Below are positions 6,767 through 13,053 of a DNA stretch of 13,067 nucleotides, piece after piece (within the stretch, counting starts at the first letter, position 1; every line of letters begins with the position of its first letter). The notes under the pieces were generated by a model, which was not told where the DNA came from, ran no database searches, and worked only from the letters and a program-made list of their open reading frames with translations. The position numbers and the translations under genes are program-made. Origin of the DNA: UBA10110 sp964354145 (GTDB lineage: Bacteria; Patescibacteriota; Kazan-3B-28; UBA10110). Location: positions 1 to 13,067 of the forward strand of contig CAYGXX010000019.1 of assembly GCA_964354145.1 (NCBI GenBank). Direction: 5' to 3'.

Positions 6767-6888
6767 TGTCATTCCGAGCTTGCGTCAGCCCTCCATAGCT
6801 CGCAGAGCGACGGATGGGTCGAAGAATTTAGTGGAGGAGATCCTTCGACTCCACTCCGCCAGCTGACGGAGTTCCGCTCAGGATGACA
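6767..6888. repeat. 122-bp palindromic intergenic repeat (TGTCATTCCGAGC ... GCTCAGGATGACA)
   Basis: The element fills the rplI-glyS gap. Its ends, TGTCATTCCGAGC (6767-6779) and GCTCAGGATGACA (6876-6888), are inverted repeats matching at 11 of 13 positions. Inside, ACTCCG/CGGAGT (around 6851-6873) forms a hairpin with extra pairs. I recall similar TGTCATCCTGAGC-type intergenic repeats from many bacteria, but no copy number can be judged here. It lies 6 bases from the rplI stop, and its end supplies a false upstream ATG for glyS. A weak promoter (CTGACG, 16 bases, TATGAT at 6766-6761) straddles its glyS-side end. Confidence 0.65.
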
Positions 6889-6894
6889 GTAATT

Positions 6895-7344
6895 TCATTC
6901 TGATATTACTGTCACTTTTAATTCGCCTTGCAATTCGGGAGAAAATATCACACTGACGGTATGCTCGCCAATGCTTTTAATGGGTTTGGCGACAATAATG
7001 GCAGCAGGATCAACTTTAGTTTTAGTTTTCTCGGCTAACGCTAAAGCAACTTGATCTACTCCCACCGCAGCAAATAATTTACCTAATTTCGAGGCTTTAC
7101 GTTTGAACACTAAGTGAATGTTGGGCAATTCATTAATAATCTCCTGCCACTTCTGGTGTAATTTTTCAAATTCTTTTTGTTGTTTTTCCTGTTGCTTTTT
7201 TAACTGATCTAATTTATCTGGTGTAGCCAGATCCGCCAGCCCCCGGAGGACCAAAAAATTGCGAGCATAACCATCTGCCACCTCTTTCACCTCGCCTGCA
7301 TGGCCTAACCCAGCAACCTCTTGTTTTAAGATGATTTTCATCAT
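6895..7344 (-). CDS. rplI: Ribosomal protein bL9
   Basis: bL9 is a two-domain large-subunit protein that binds 23S rRNA near the L1 stalk. The 149 aa fit the family size. The N-terminal RNA-binding domain is clear: MKIILKQEVAGLGHAGEV with ADGYARNFLVLRGLA (23-37). A charged helix (about 43-70, rich in K, Q and E) leads to the C-terminal domain (about 75-149). The start reads ATGATG over the stop of the upstream protease gene, so either ATG (7344 or 7341) gives coupled translation; the second would give the more usual MKII N-terminus. The neighbours are unusual, since bL9 is often found with rpsF and rpsR. bL9 has been reported missing from several CPR lineages, so its presence may help place the organism. 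Confidence 0.95.
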   Translation of the reverse strand: MMKIILKQEVAGLGHAGEVKEVADGYARNFLVLRGLADLATPDKLDQLKKQQEKQQKEFEKLHQKWQEIINELPNIHLVFKRKASKLGKLFAAVGVDQVALALAEKTKTKVDPAAIIVAKPIKSIGEHTVSVIFSPELQGELKVTVISE

Positions 7345-8558
7345 TTAACCAATTTCTTTAGTTCTTCCAGGGCTTTATCTAATTGGACATCCTGATCACT
7401 GCCTTCTTCCGCCTTTATTAATATATCAGGCTTAATCCCTCCTTGACTAATCGATCGCCCCGCCGGAGTAAACCAGTGCGCGACGGTAATCCGGAGAGTA
7501 GAGCTATCAGGCATCTCCTCAATTTCTTGGACACTCCCTTTGCCATAGGTGGGCTCACCCACAATAACGGCTCGCTTATTGTCTTGTAAGGCTCCCGCTA
7601 AAATTTCTGCAGCAGAGGCGCTCCCCTCGTTGACCAGCACTACCACTGGAAGGCTGGATAGCTTGCCTGCCCCGTCAGCATAAAACGGGGTGACCTTACC
7701 ATCTTTGAGGCGTTCCTCTACAATCATTCCTCCGGTCATAAATTCATTGGTAATTTTCACTCCCACATCCAAAAAACCACCGGGGTTGTTACGGAGATCC
7801 AAAACTATCCCCCGGACGCCTCCTTTAATCATATCTACAACTATTTTGCTGAATAACTTTTCCGTATCATTGCTAAATTTGGCAATCTCTACGACCGCTA
7901 GACCCTCCTCGAAAGATGACAGCTTAACACTGGGGACCTTAACGATATCGCGGGTCATCGTGACTTCCCAGGGCTTATCCTCACCTGCCCGCTGGATAAT
8001 TAAAATTACTTGAGTGCCTTTGAGCCCCTGGATTAATTTAACTGCCTCATCTAGAGTTAATCCGGCTGTGCTAACCCCATCAATAGCCAGGATCTCGTCC
8101 TTGGGCTGAATCCCCGCCTTAGCTGCGGGGGAGTTCTCCATCGGGGCAATCACCGTTAATTTATCACCCACATAATCGACCTCCACTCCAATCCCCTCAT
8201 AAATACCGTTCAGACTAGTAAAAAACTCTTTGCTTTCCGCTGGCGTACTGAAAGAAGTGTAATGATCACCTAAAGAATCAACCGCTCCTTGGATGCTGCC
8301 GTACAACAAGTTCGGATAATCAATATCGCCGTAATACTTGTCTTTTAATAGACTCACTACATCTTCGTATAAAGAAAAGCTGGGCATGGTTTTTTTATAC
8401 CCGCTTATCTCTTGCTGCCAGGCAGTCCCCAGATTCTGAATATTTATCCGTTGGTAATAACCCTTGGTGACACCCAGCCAATAACCTCCCGCGAAAACCA
8501 CCAATATCCCAGCGATATAGAGAGCTCTTTTGGATGGTAGATAATTTTGGATGCGCAT
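7341..8558 (-). CDS. S41 C-terminal processing peptidase (CtpA/CtpB type), membrane-anchored, PDZ
   Basis: This is an extracytoplasmic serine protease that trims or degrades proteins from their C-termini. Numbered from the ATG at 8556-8558 (405 aa), it has an N-terminal membrane anchor (about 13-30), a helical linker, a PDZ domain (about 120-197, GIGVEVDYVGDKLTVI) and the S41 catalytic domain. The Ser/Lys dyad is intact: Ser315 in GSASAAE and Lys340 in YGKGSVQ, with the usual 25-residue spacing; LDLRNNPGG lies at 253-261. An upstream TTG at 8565-8567 would add three residues and overlap the previous gene. The ATG, one base after the previous stop, looks better. It directly follows the M23 hydrolase gene and overlaps rplI. 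Family members often control cell-wall hydrolases or envelope proteins, so a role in controlling its neighbour is plausible but unproven. Confidence 0.92.
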   Translation of the reverse strand: MRIQNYLPSKRALYIAGILVVFAGGYWLGVTKGYYQRINIQNLGTAWQQEISGYKKTMPSFSLYEDVVSLLKDKYYGDIDYPNLLYGSIQGAVDSLGDHYTSFSTPAESKEFFTSLNGIYEGIGVEVDYVGDKLTVIAPMENSPAAKAGIQPKDEILAIDGVSTAGLTLDEAVKLIQGLKGTQVILIIQRAGEDKPWEVTMTRDIVKVPSVKLSSFEEGLAVVEIAKFSNDTEKLFSKIVVDMIKGGVRGIVLDLRNNPGGFLDVGVKITNEFMTGGMIVEERLKDGKVTPFYADGAGKLSSLPVVVLVNEGSASAAEILAGALQDNKRAVIVGEPTYGKGSVQEIEEMPDSSTLRITVAHWFTPAGRSISQGGIKPDILIKAEEGSDQDVQLDKALEELKKLVK

Positions 8559-8559
8559 T

Positions 8560-9720
8560 CTAATCAACTAAGTAAGCCAATGGATTGCGAGGCTGATCTT
8601 TATACCAAACTTCCAAATGTAAGTGGGGACCAGTCGTCAGCCAGCCTGCCCCCGGCGTGCCCGGCGTACCGCCAGTATAGCCAATAGTTTGCCCTTTAGC
8701 CACTGCTGCCCCCGTGCTCACGGCAAACCCCGACAAATGCATATACACAGTCGCTAAACCATTGGGATGGTTAACGACCATATAACTCAACCCGCGGCTC
8801 CCCCCATTCTGCACCTTAGAGACTACTCCATCAGCGGGTGCCCTGATCGGGGTACCTTGAGGAGCGGCTATATCCATGCCGTTATGCGGCAGACCAAAAG
8901 TGCGGGCATAGTCGGCATCGCGAAAACCAGCGGTAATGGTCCGATAAGGAATTGGCCAGGCTAGTTTCAACTCGCCGACCGGCGGGGTGCTCGGCACTTG
9001 GCGCAATAGCGCCGCGATATCATTGGCGACCGCCTCCTCCTCAGCTCGGGCTGCCACCAATCTTTTTTGATATTCCGATTCACTGAGCTTGAGGTCTTTC
9101 ATGATCTTGTCTTTGGCACTAATTTGGATGTTCAGGCTCTGCTCTTCCACCACCCTTTTTTGCCGAATCTCTAAAAGACGAGTATTTTTATCCTCCAAAA
9201 CCGCCTTTTTTGTTGCCAAGGATTGCTTAATTTCTTCAAGGCCTCTAATATCGCCAGCTATCCGGTTTTGTAAAGTATCCCGATATTCCACTTGGGTCAG
9301 GAAGCTAGCCAAGCTATCTGAACCTAATAGAATCTCGATTACGCTATCCTGGCTATACATATAAGAAGTGCGGATCGCTTCCTTGAGATCTAGACGTTTA
9401 GTTAAGGCTTGTTCTTCCAAATCTACTAATTCATGATTAATGGCAGTTTTTTCCAAACCAATCGTAGTAACCTCGGTGTCGATTTCAGCCAAAGCCAATC
9501 TCGCCGCTTCAATCTGCTGATCCAGCAACTTCATCTGATTATCCAAAGTCAGTTTTTGCTTGCGAATTTTAGCCAGGACTTCTTCTTGCTCTGCGACTTT
9601 CTTCTGAATCGCTTGCAGTTCCTGTTGTTTGTCGGACAACAAATCTGCTCGCGCTGGCGAACTTATCACTATCAGCATAAGAATCAATAACCAACTTAAA
9701 CCGGTTTGCCAACGTTTCAT
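8560..9720 (-). CDS. Secreted coiled-coil M23 (LytM) endopeptidase, EnvC/PcsB-like partner of FtsEX
   Basis: A predicted peptidoglycan hydrolase. From the ATG at 9718-9720 (386 aa) it has a signal peptide (about 1-25, ending SSPARA), a long coiled coil (about 28-240) and a C-terminal LytM domain. The zinc ligands and catalytic residues look intact: His279 and Asp283 in HNGMD, and the HLH of GPHLHLEV (366-368). This suggests an active enzyme, unlike E. coli EnvC, whose LytM domain is inactive and works as an activator. Coiled coil plus hydrolase directly after ftsE-ftsX is the hallmark of proteins that FtsX activates upon ATP hydrolysis by FtsE. An in-frame ATG at 9754-9756 would add 12 residues that come from the repeat element and spoil the signal peptide, so the later start is preferred. 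That start codon lies inside the closing stem of the element. Confidence 0.9.
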   Translation of the reverse strand: MKRWQTGLSWLLILMLIVISSPARADLLSDKQQELQAIQKKVAEQEEVLAKIRKQKLTLDNQMKLLDQQIEAARLALAEIDTEVTTIGLEKTAINHELVDLEEQALTKRLDLKEAIRTSYMYSQDSVIEILLGSDSLASFLTQVEYRDTLQNRIAGDIRGLEEIKQSLATKKAVLEDKNTRLLEIRQKRVVEEQSLNIQISAKDKIMKDLKLSESEYQKRLVAARAEEEAVANDIAALLRQVPSTPPVGELKLAWPIPYRTITAGFRDADYARTFGLPHNGMDIAAPQGTPIRAPADGVVSKVQNGGSRGLSYMVVNHPNGLATVYMHLSGFAVSTGAAVAKGQTIGYTGGTPGTPGAGWLTTGPHLHLEVWYKDQPRNPLAYLVD

Positions 9721-9844
9721 CCCGTTAGAAGCAGGAAACGTTTTCGTTTCCGTCATTTAAAGATAAAATGGTTAATTGATTAGTCTTTAGTTTAGACATA
9801 CCTAAGTGATTTGGAGTAAAAATCCTAGCTGCTTCTAACGGGAT
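9719..9844. repeat. Inverted-repeat element, copy 1 (between ftsX and the M23 gene)
   Basis: The arms ATCCCGTTAGAAGCAG (9719-9734) and CTGCTTCTAACGGGAT (9829-9844) are perfect 16-base inverted repeats. Next to the left arm is a strong hairpin, GGAAACG TTTT CGTTTCC (9734-9751). A related element with the same arm and hairpin plan lies at 12703-12818. In gene direction the element begins directly after the ftsX stop codon and ends with the AU of the M23 start codon paired in its stem. It therefore makes up the whole gap. No coding potential is seen inside. Confidence 0.75.
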
Positions 9845-10762
9845 TCATATGCGGAGGTATCTTTTAGTGGATAAGTAGCTGCTGATCGATCCCACTAAAA
9901 CACCAAAAAACAGTTGGAAAACAAATAATTTAACGGCGAACATATAGCTAAATAAATTGACCGCTCCAGTGAAGGACTCCAACGACCAATAACGGCTACC
10001 CAACGCTAACGAAGCGGCTTGATAAACCCCTAGGGTAAGCAAAAATGCCAGAATAGCTCCGATGATTCCATACAATACTCCCTCTAAGATCAGGGGCCAG
10101 CGAATGTACCAATCAGTAGCGCCGACTAGCTTCATTATTTCAATCTCTTCTCTCCGGGTAAAAATAGTAATTCTGATGGTATTAAAAATGATAAGGAGAG
10201 CAATGATCATTAAAATCAAGCTCACTCCCAAATCCCCCCAAGCCAGCAAACGGTTGATCTTGCGTAGCTTATCCACTATGGCTTGATTTTTCTCTAAGCT
10301 AGTTTTGGCAATAATCCCATTGAGATCCTGTTCTTTTACTTTCTTAACTACCGCTTCTAAAAGGCTCTGGTCAGTGATCTTAATCTCTAAGCTGGCAGGG
10401 AAAAAATTAGGGTCATTATTAATTGCTTCCAATAATTCTTTACTGCTTTGGTTGCTAGTTACGTAGCTTTCTAACGCTTGCTGACGCGAAATAAATTTTA
10501 TCTCTTTGATGCCCGGAAGGTTTTTGATCTTCTCTTGGAAGGCTAACATATCGGTATCAGGGACATAGTCTTTGAAAAAGATAGCTACATCAATGCGTTC
10601 ATTAATCGCTTGAATAGTTCGGTTAACCCCCAAATTGATGCTCACAAAGATTCCTACCAACAATAATACTTGCATCATGATGAAAATCGCCACCAGGCTC
10701 AACCACCCGTTGCGCCAAAAACCATGCCAAGCTGTCCTAATAATGCGCAAAAAAATCTGCAT
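9845..10762 (-). CDS. ftsX: FtsX, membrane subunit of the FtsEX division complex
   Basis: FtsX is the permease-like partner of FtsE. It does not transport but passes the ATPase signal to an external wall hydrolase. The 305 aa show the family topology: a cytoplasmic start (RTAWHGFWRNGW), membrane segment 1 (about 21-43), an extracytoplasmic domain (about 44-172), and three more segments (about 175-197, 225-248, 271-296). The conserved FtsX/MacB-like block TRREEIEIMKLVGATDWYIRWPLILEG (about 202-228) is clear. The ATG at 10760-10762 is 3 bases after the ftsE stop, with no visible SD, so coupling is likely. The extracytoplasmic domain would be the docking surface for the coiled-coil M23 protein encoded next. 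The stop codon directly abuts inverted-repeat copy 1. Confidence 0.94.
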   Translation of the reverse strand: MQIFLRIIRTAWHGFWRNGWLSLVAIFIMMQVLLLVGIFVSINLGVNRTIQAINERIDVAIFFKDYVPDTDMLAFQEKIKNLPGIKEIKFISRQQALESYVTSNQSSKELLEAINNDPNFFPASLEIKITDQSLLEAVVKKVKEQDLNGIIAKTSLEKNQAIVDKLRKINRLLAWGDLGVSLILMIIALLIIFNTIRITIFTRREEIEIMKLVGATDWYIRWPLILEGVLYGIIGAILAFLLTLGVYQAASLALGSRYWSLESFTGAVNLFSYMFAVKLFVFQLFFGVLVGSISSYLSTKRYLRI

Positions 10763-10765
10763 ATT

Positions 10766-11446
10766 TTAACTTAGTCTATATTTACCATGTCGCCGATCGC
10801 TAATTAGCTTACCGTTTTTTAGAGAAATCACTCGTTTCCCAATACCATCCACGATATCCCGATTATGCGTAGCCAAGATTACGGTGGTGCCCAACCGATT
10901 GATCTTAAGAAGCAACTGGGCAATTTCCCAGGCCGTGTGAGGGTCAAGATTTCCGGTGGGTTCATCAGCGATGAGCAGCCGCGGGTGCAAGACCAGTGCC
11001 CGGGCGATGGCTACCCGCTGAGCCTCTCCCCCTGATAATTCAGACGGGAAACTATCCACCTTTTCCTTCAAACCAACTAATTCAAGAATCTTAGTGGTTT
11101 CTGTTTTAATCACCTCATCAGATGCCCCGGTAACTTCCAAGGCAAAGGCAACATTCTCAAAAACAGTTTTATGGGGCAACAGCTTAAAATCCTGGTACAC
11201 CACCCCGATCTGCCGCCGGTAATAGGGAATGTAGGATTTCCTCAATAAGTGAATGTCCTTACCATCAATAGTTATTTGGCCAAAGGTGGGATATTCTTCA
11301 CAAGTGAGGAGCCTGACCACTGTCGATTTTCCTGCCCCCGAGGGTCCAACTAAACTAACAAACTCCCGCGGCAAAATCGTGAAACTAGCCCCGTCTAGAG
11401 CTCGCACTGTCCCATAATGTTTAGTGACTCTATTAAATTGAATCAT
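10766..11446 (-). CDS. ftsE: FtsE, ATPase subunit of the FtsEX division complex
   Basis: FtsE is the cytoplasmic ABC ATPase that drives FtsX. At 226 aa the length is typical. All ABC motifs are intact: Walker A GPSGAGKST (34-42), Q-loop Gln85 in YQDFKLLP (the form usual in FtsE), signature LSGGE (137-141), Walker B LLIADEPT (157-164) and H-loop His194. The start MIQFNRVTKHYG is typical. A GGGAG lies 14 bases before the ATG, too far for a good SD. A possible promoter combines ATGACA at 11482-11477, which belongs to a palindromic repeat, with TAATAT at 11457-11452, but the 19-base spacing is poor. ftsX follows 3 bases later. Confidence 0.96.
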   Translation of the reverse strand: MIQFNRVTKHYGTVRALDGASFTILPREFVSLVGPSGAGKSTVVRLLTCEEYPTFGQITIDGKDIHLLRKSYIPYYRRQIGVVYQDFKLLPHKTVFENVAFALEVTGASDEVIKTETTKILELVGLKEKVDSFPSELSGGEAQRVAIARALVLHPRLLIADEPTGNLDPHTAWEIAQLLLKINRLGTTVILATHNRDIVDGIGKRVISLKNGKLISDRRHGKYRLS

Positions 11447-11471
11447 GATTTATATTACTACTCCCACACCT

Positions 11472-11515
11472 TTTTATGTCATTATCCGACTTGATCGGAT
11501 AATCCAGACATAAAA
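11472..11515. repeat. Small palindromic repeat A (upstream of ftsE)
   Basis: The inner stem is ATTATCCGA / TCGGATAAT (11481-11489 and 11495-11503) with loop CTTGA. The outer stem is TTTTATGTC / GACATAAAA (11472-11480 and 11507-11515), with a CCA bulge. Read on the plus strand it has the frame TGTCAT-stem-CTTGA-stem-ATCCAGA, shared with repeat B on the other strand. It resembles the GTCATCCC...CTTG...GGGATCCAG palindromes I recall from Rickettsia and other proteobacteria. No T-run follows, so it is not a standard terminator. Confidence 0.6.
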
Positions 11516-11545
11516 AATAAAAAGAAACTGCTTTTTTTGTTTATT

Positions 11546-11577
11546 TCTGGATCCTCTGGTCAAGCCAGAGGATGACA
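11546..11577. repeat. Small palindromic repeat B (downstream of prfB)
   Basis: The stem is ATCCTCTGG / CCAGAGGAT (11551-11559 and 11565-11573), 9 perfect base pairs. On the minus strand it reads TGTCAT-stem-CTTGA loop-stem-ATCCAGA, so it is repeat A inverted, with a different but still fully paired stem. Between A and B lie an A-rich and a T-rich run that can pair weakly, making the whole 11472-11577 region a composite inverted repeat. Confidence 0.6.
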
Positions 11578-11605
11578 AAAGAAAGGATCTCATTTTTATT
11601 ATAGG

Positions 11606-12704
11606 CTACTTCAGTTTGTCCTTAAGGTTTAAGATCACACTATTGATAATCTCATCCAAATTCCCTTCTTCAAGCACCTCTTTCACTTGAGTAGTTACAA
11701 AATCACTGCGATGATCTTTAATCTGATGATAAGGATGCAAAACGTATGAACGAATCTGATGACCAAAATCCCCTGATTCCCCCGCCCCTCTTAATTGTCG
11801 TTCTTTAGCTTCCCGTTCTTGCTGTTCTGATAAGTAAATTCTGTGTTTTAGGATATGCATCGCTATCTCTTTGTTCTGGGTCTGGGAACGTTCGCTTTGC
11901 ACTGAGACAGAGAGCTTGGTGGGCAAATGAGTAATCCGCACCGCTGAATCAGTCGTATTCACCGATTGGCCGCCATGCCCAGAGGAACGAAAGACATCCA
12001 CTCGTAAATCTTTGGCTGGCAAATCCATTTCTGGAATTTCTCCTAAATCCGGGATTACTTCCACCAAGGCAAATGAGGTCTGGCGCAAGTTCTGGGCATT
12101 AAAGGGTGATAACCTAACCAGCCGATGCACCCCTTTTTCTGCCTTGAGTAGACCATAAGCCAAATCGCCTTCTATTTTGACGGTAGCGCTTTTGATACCA
12201 GCTTCCCCTCCTACTGTTTTATCAATGACAGTGGTTCTCCAGCCGCGGCGTAGTGCATACTTTAGATACATATTAAGCAACATTTCAGTCCAGTCGGCAG
12301 CGTCTACTCCTCCGGTGCCGCTATGCAAAAACAAATAGGCGTCTTTGCGGTCATACTGTTGGTTGAGCACTGTTTCGATCTCCAGACTATCTAACCGTTT
12401 TTGTAATTTCTCCAGTAAAATCACCGCTGTTTCGTCTGTGCTGGCGAAATCCTCATCTTTCATAATCGCTGCCAAAGTATCTAGCTGACTGCCGAGATCG
12501 GCTATTTCATCAATTAGTTTCTTATTTTTCTCAAATTCAATAGTGAGCAACTTAGCTTTTTCCTGGTCTTGCCAAAAAGCTGCATCGCTCATTAAACTCT
12601 CTATTTGTTGATTCCGCTTTAGAAGACCCGCCGGGTCAAAGATACCTCCGCAATCTATCCAATTGATCAACGGCTTCCTCAACTGATAATTTAAGTTCCT
12701 TCAC
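11606..12704 (-). CDS. prfB: Peptide chain release factor 2 (RF2), with programmed +1 frameshift
   Basis: RF2 ends translation at UGA and UAA. The gene is in two frames. A GTG start (12702-12704) opens 22 codons (M-K-E-L-K-L-S-V ... L-R-R-Y-L) ending in CTT TGA C. The ribosome must slip +1 there, skip T12638 and continue from GAC (12637-12635) to the TAG at 11606-11608. The joined product is 365 aa, the same length as E. coli RF2. It carries the stop-recognition tripeptide SPF (199-201) and the catalytic GGQ (244-246, in SGHGGQSVN). Taking the downstream frame alone from an ATG at 12680-12682 would give 15 wrong N-terminal residues. The GTG lies in the closing stem of inverted-repeat copy 2 and has no ordinary SD. 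RF2 controls its own synthesis through the frameshift. Confidence 0.93.
12635..12649 (-). promoter_or_regulatory. prfB programmed +1 frameshift site
   Basis: The minus strand reads GGAGG TAT CTT TGA C: an internal SD (12649-12645), three bases, the slippery CTT, the in-frame UGA and a C in the poor-termination position. Spacing and core match the well-studied bacterial prfB signal, in which low RF2 allows slippage on CUU-U. It also suggests that this organism's 16S rRNA keeps a working anti-SD. Confidence 0.93.
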
Positions 12705-12818
12705 CCCGTTAGAGGCACATAGCCTCGGTTAATAATAAATGGTTGAGAATAACGTTATCTAAATTGATACTCCTGCTACGAATCCACGGAACCTGAAGGT
12801 TCCTGCCTCTAACGGGGT
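12703..12818. repeat. Inverted-repeat element, copy 2 (5' leader of prfB)
   Basis: The arms ACCCCGTTAGAGGCA (12703-12717) and TGCCTCTAACGGGGT (12804-12818) are perfect 15-base inverted repeats. GGAACC TGAA GGTTCC (12788-12803) abuts the right arm. The arms match copy 1 except for two positions, and both changes are mirrored on the opposite arm, so pairing is kept. A second hairpin, GAGGC ACATA GCCTC (12712-12726), competes with the closing stem next to prfB. The first two bases of the prfB GTG are paired in the stem. The AT-rich centre shows no coding potential. Confidence 0.75.
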
Positions 12819-12829
12819 TCATCCCTTTT

Positions 12830-12838
12830 ATTTTATCA
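12830..12838 (-). promoter_or_regulatory. Candidate extended -10 promoter of prfB
   Basis: The minus strand reads TGATAAAAT, a TGn extended -10 with one mismatch to TATAAT. No clear -35 is seen. Transcription would start near 12823, so the mRNA would open with a few G residues and then inverted-repeat copy 2. The prediction is from sequence only. Confidence 0.4.
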
Positions 12839-12866
12839 GAAAAATAGACAATGTTTATCTTAATCG

Positions 12867-12923
12867 GTCATCCTGAACCTGCCTCGCTTGAAGCGAGTCA
12901 AGGCGGGCTCGTTTCAAGATGAC
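12867..12923. repeat. 57-bp palindromic repeat (GTCATCCTGAA ... TTCAAGATGAC)
   Basis: The outer arms 12867-12877 and 12913-12923 pair at 10 of 11 positions. CCTGCCT (12878-12884) pairs with AGGCGGG (12901-12907) with one G-T pair. Alternatively CTCGCT / AGCGAG (12883-12888 and 12892-12897) closes a 3-base loop. Its ends resemble those of the repeat at 6767-6888 (GTCATCCTGA). A further fragment, CAGAATGACGC near 12940-12950, may be a remnant of the same family. Confidence 0.5.
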
Positions 12924-12993
12924 AATAACTGGAACTCCCCAGAATGACGCTCTCTCTCCGATTCGGGCATTGGAGCTCGAGTGTAACGAATAC

Positions 12994-13053
12994 AAAAAAT
13001 TCCTGTTGCGAAGCCCGTTGTCTGTTAGGGCGAGAGCAGGAAAGGAATTTTTT
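12994..13053. terminator. Possible bidirectional terminator or structured leader at the right edge
   Basis: AAAAAATTCCT (12994-13004) and AGGAATTTTTT (13043-13053) are perfect 11-base inverted repeats, so a T-run follows the hairpin on both strands. Inside, GCCC / GGGC (13013-13016 and 13028-13031) close an 11-base loop. On the plus strand CAGGAA (13037-13042) can compete for TTCCTG. A plus-strand ATG at 13057, with AAAGGA 10 bases before it, may begin a gene beyond the window, in which case this would be a leader. Open minus-strand frames here look non-coding. Confidence 0.45.

Noticed and set aside
9720..9756. Longer M23 protein starting at the ATG at 9756
   Set aside because: The 12 added residues are encoded by the inverted-repeat element and precede a typical signal peptide, so the ATG at 9720 fits better, although the longer start is not formally excluded.
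11474..11593. Minus-strand frame of about 39 codons starting from the ATG at 11593, just after prfB, with a TATAAT ahead of it
   Set aside because: It is built almost wholly from palindromic repeats A and B and the A/T-rich runs between them; no SD and no protein-like composition.
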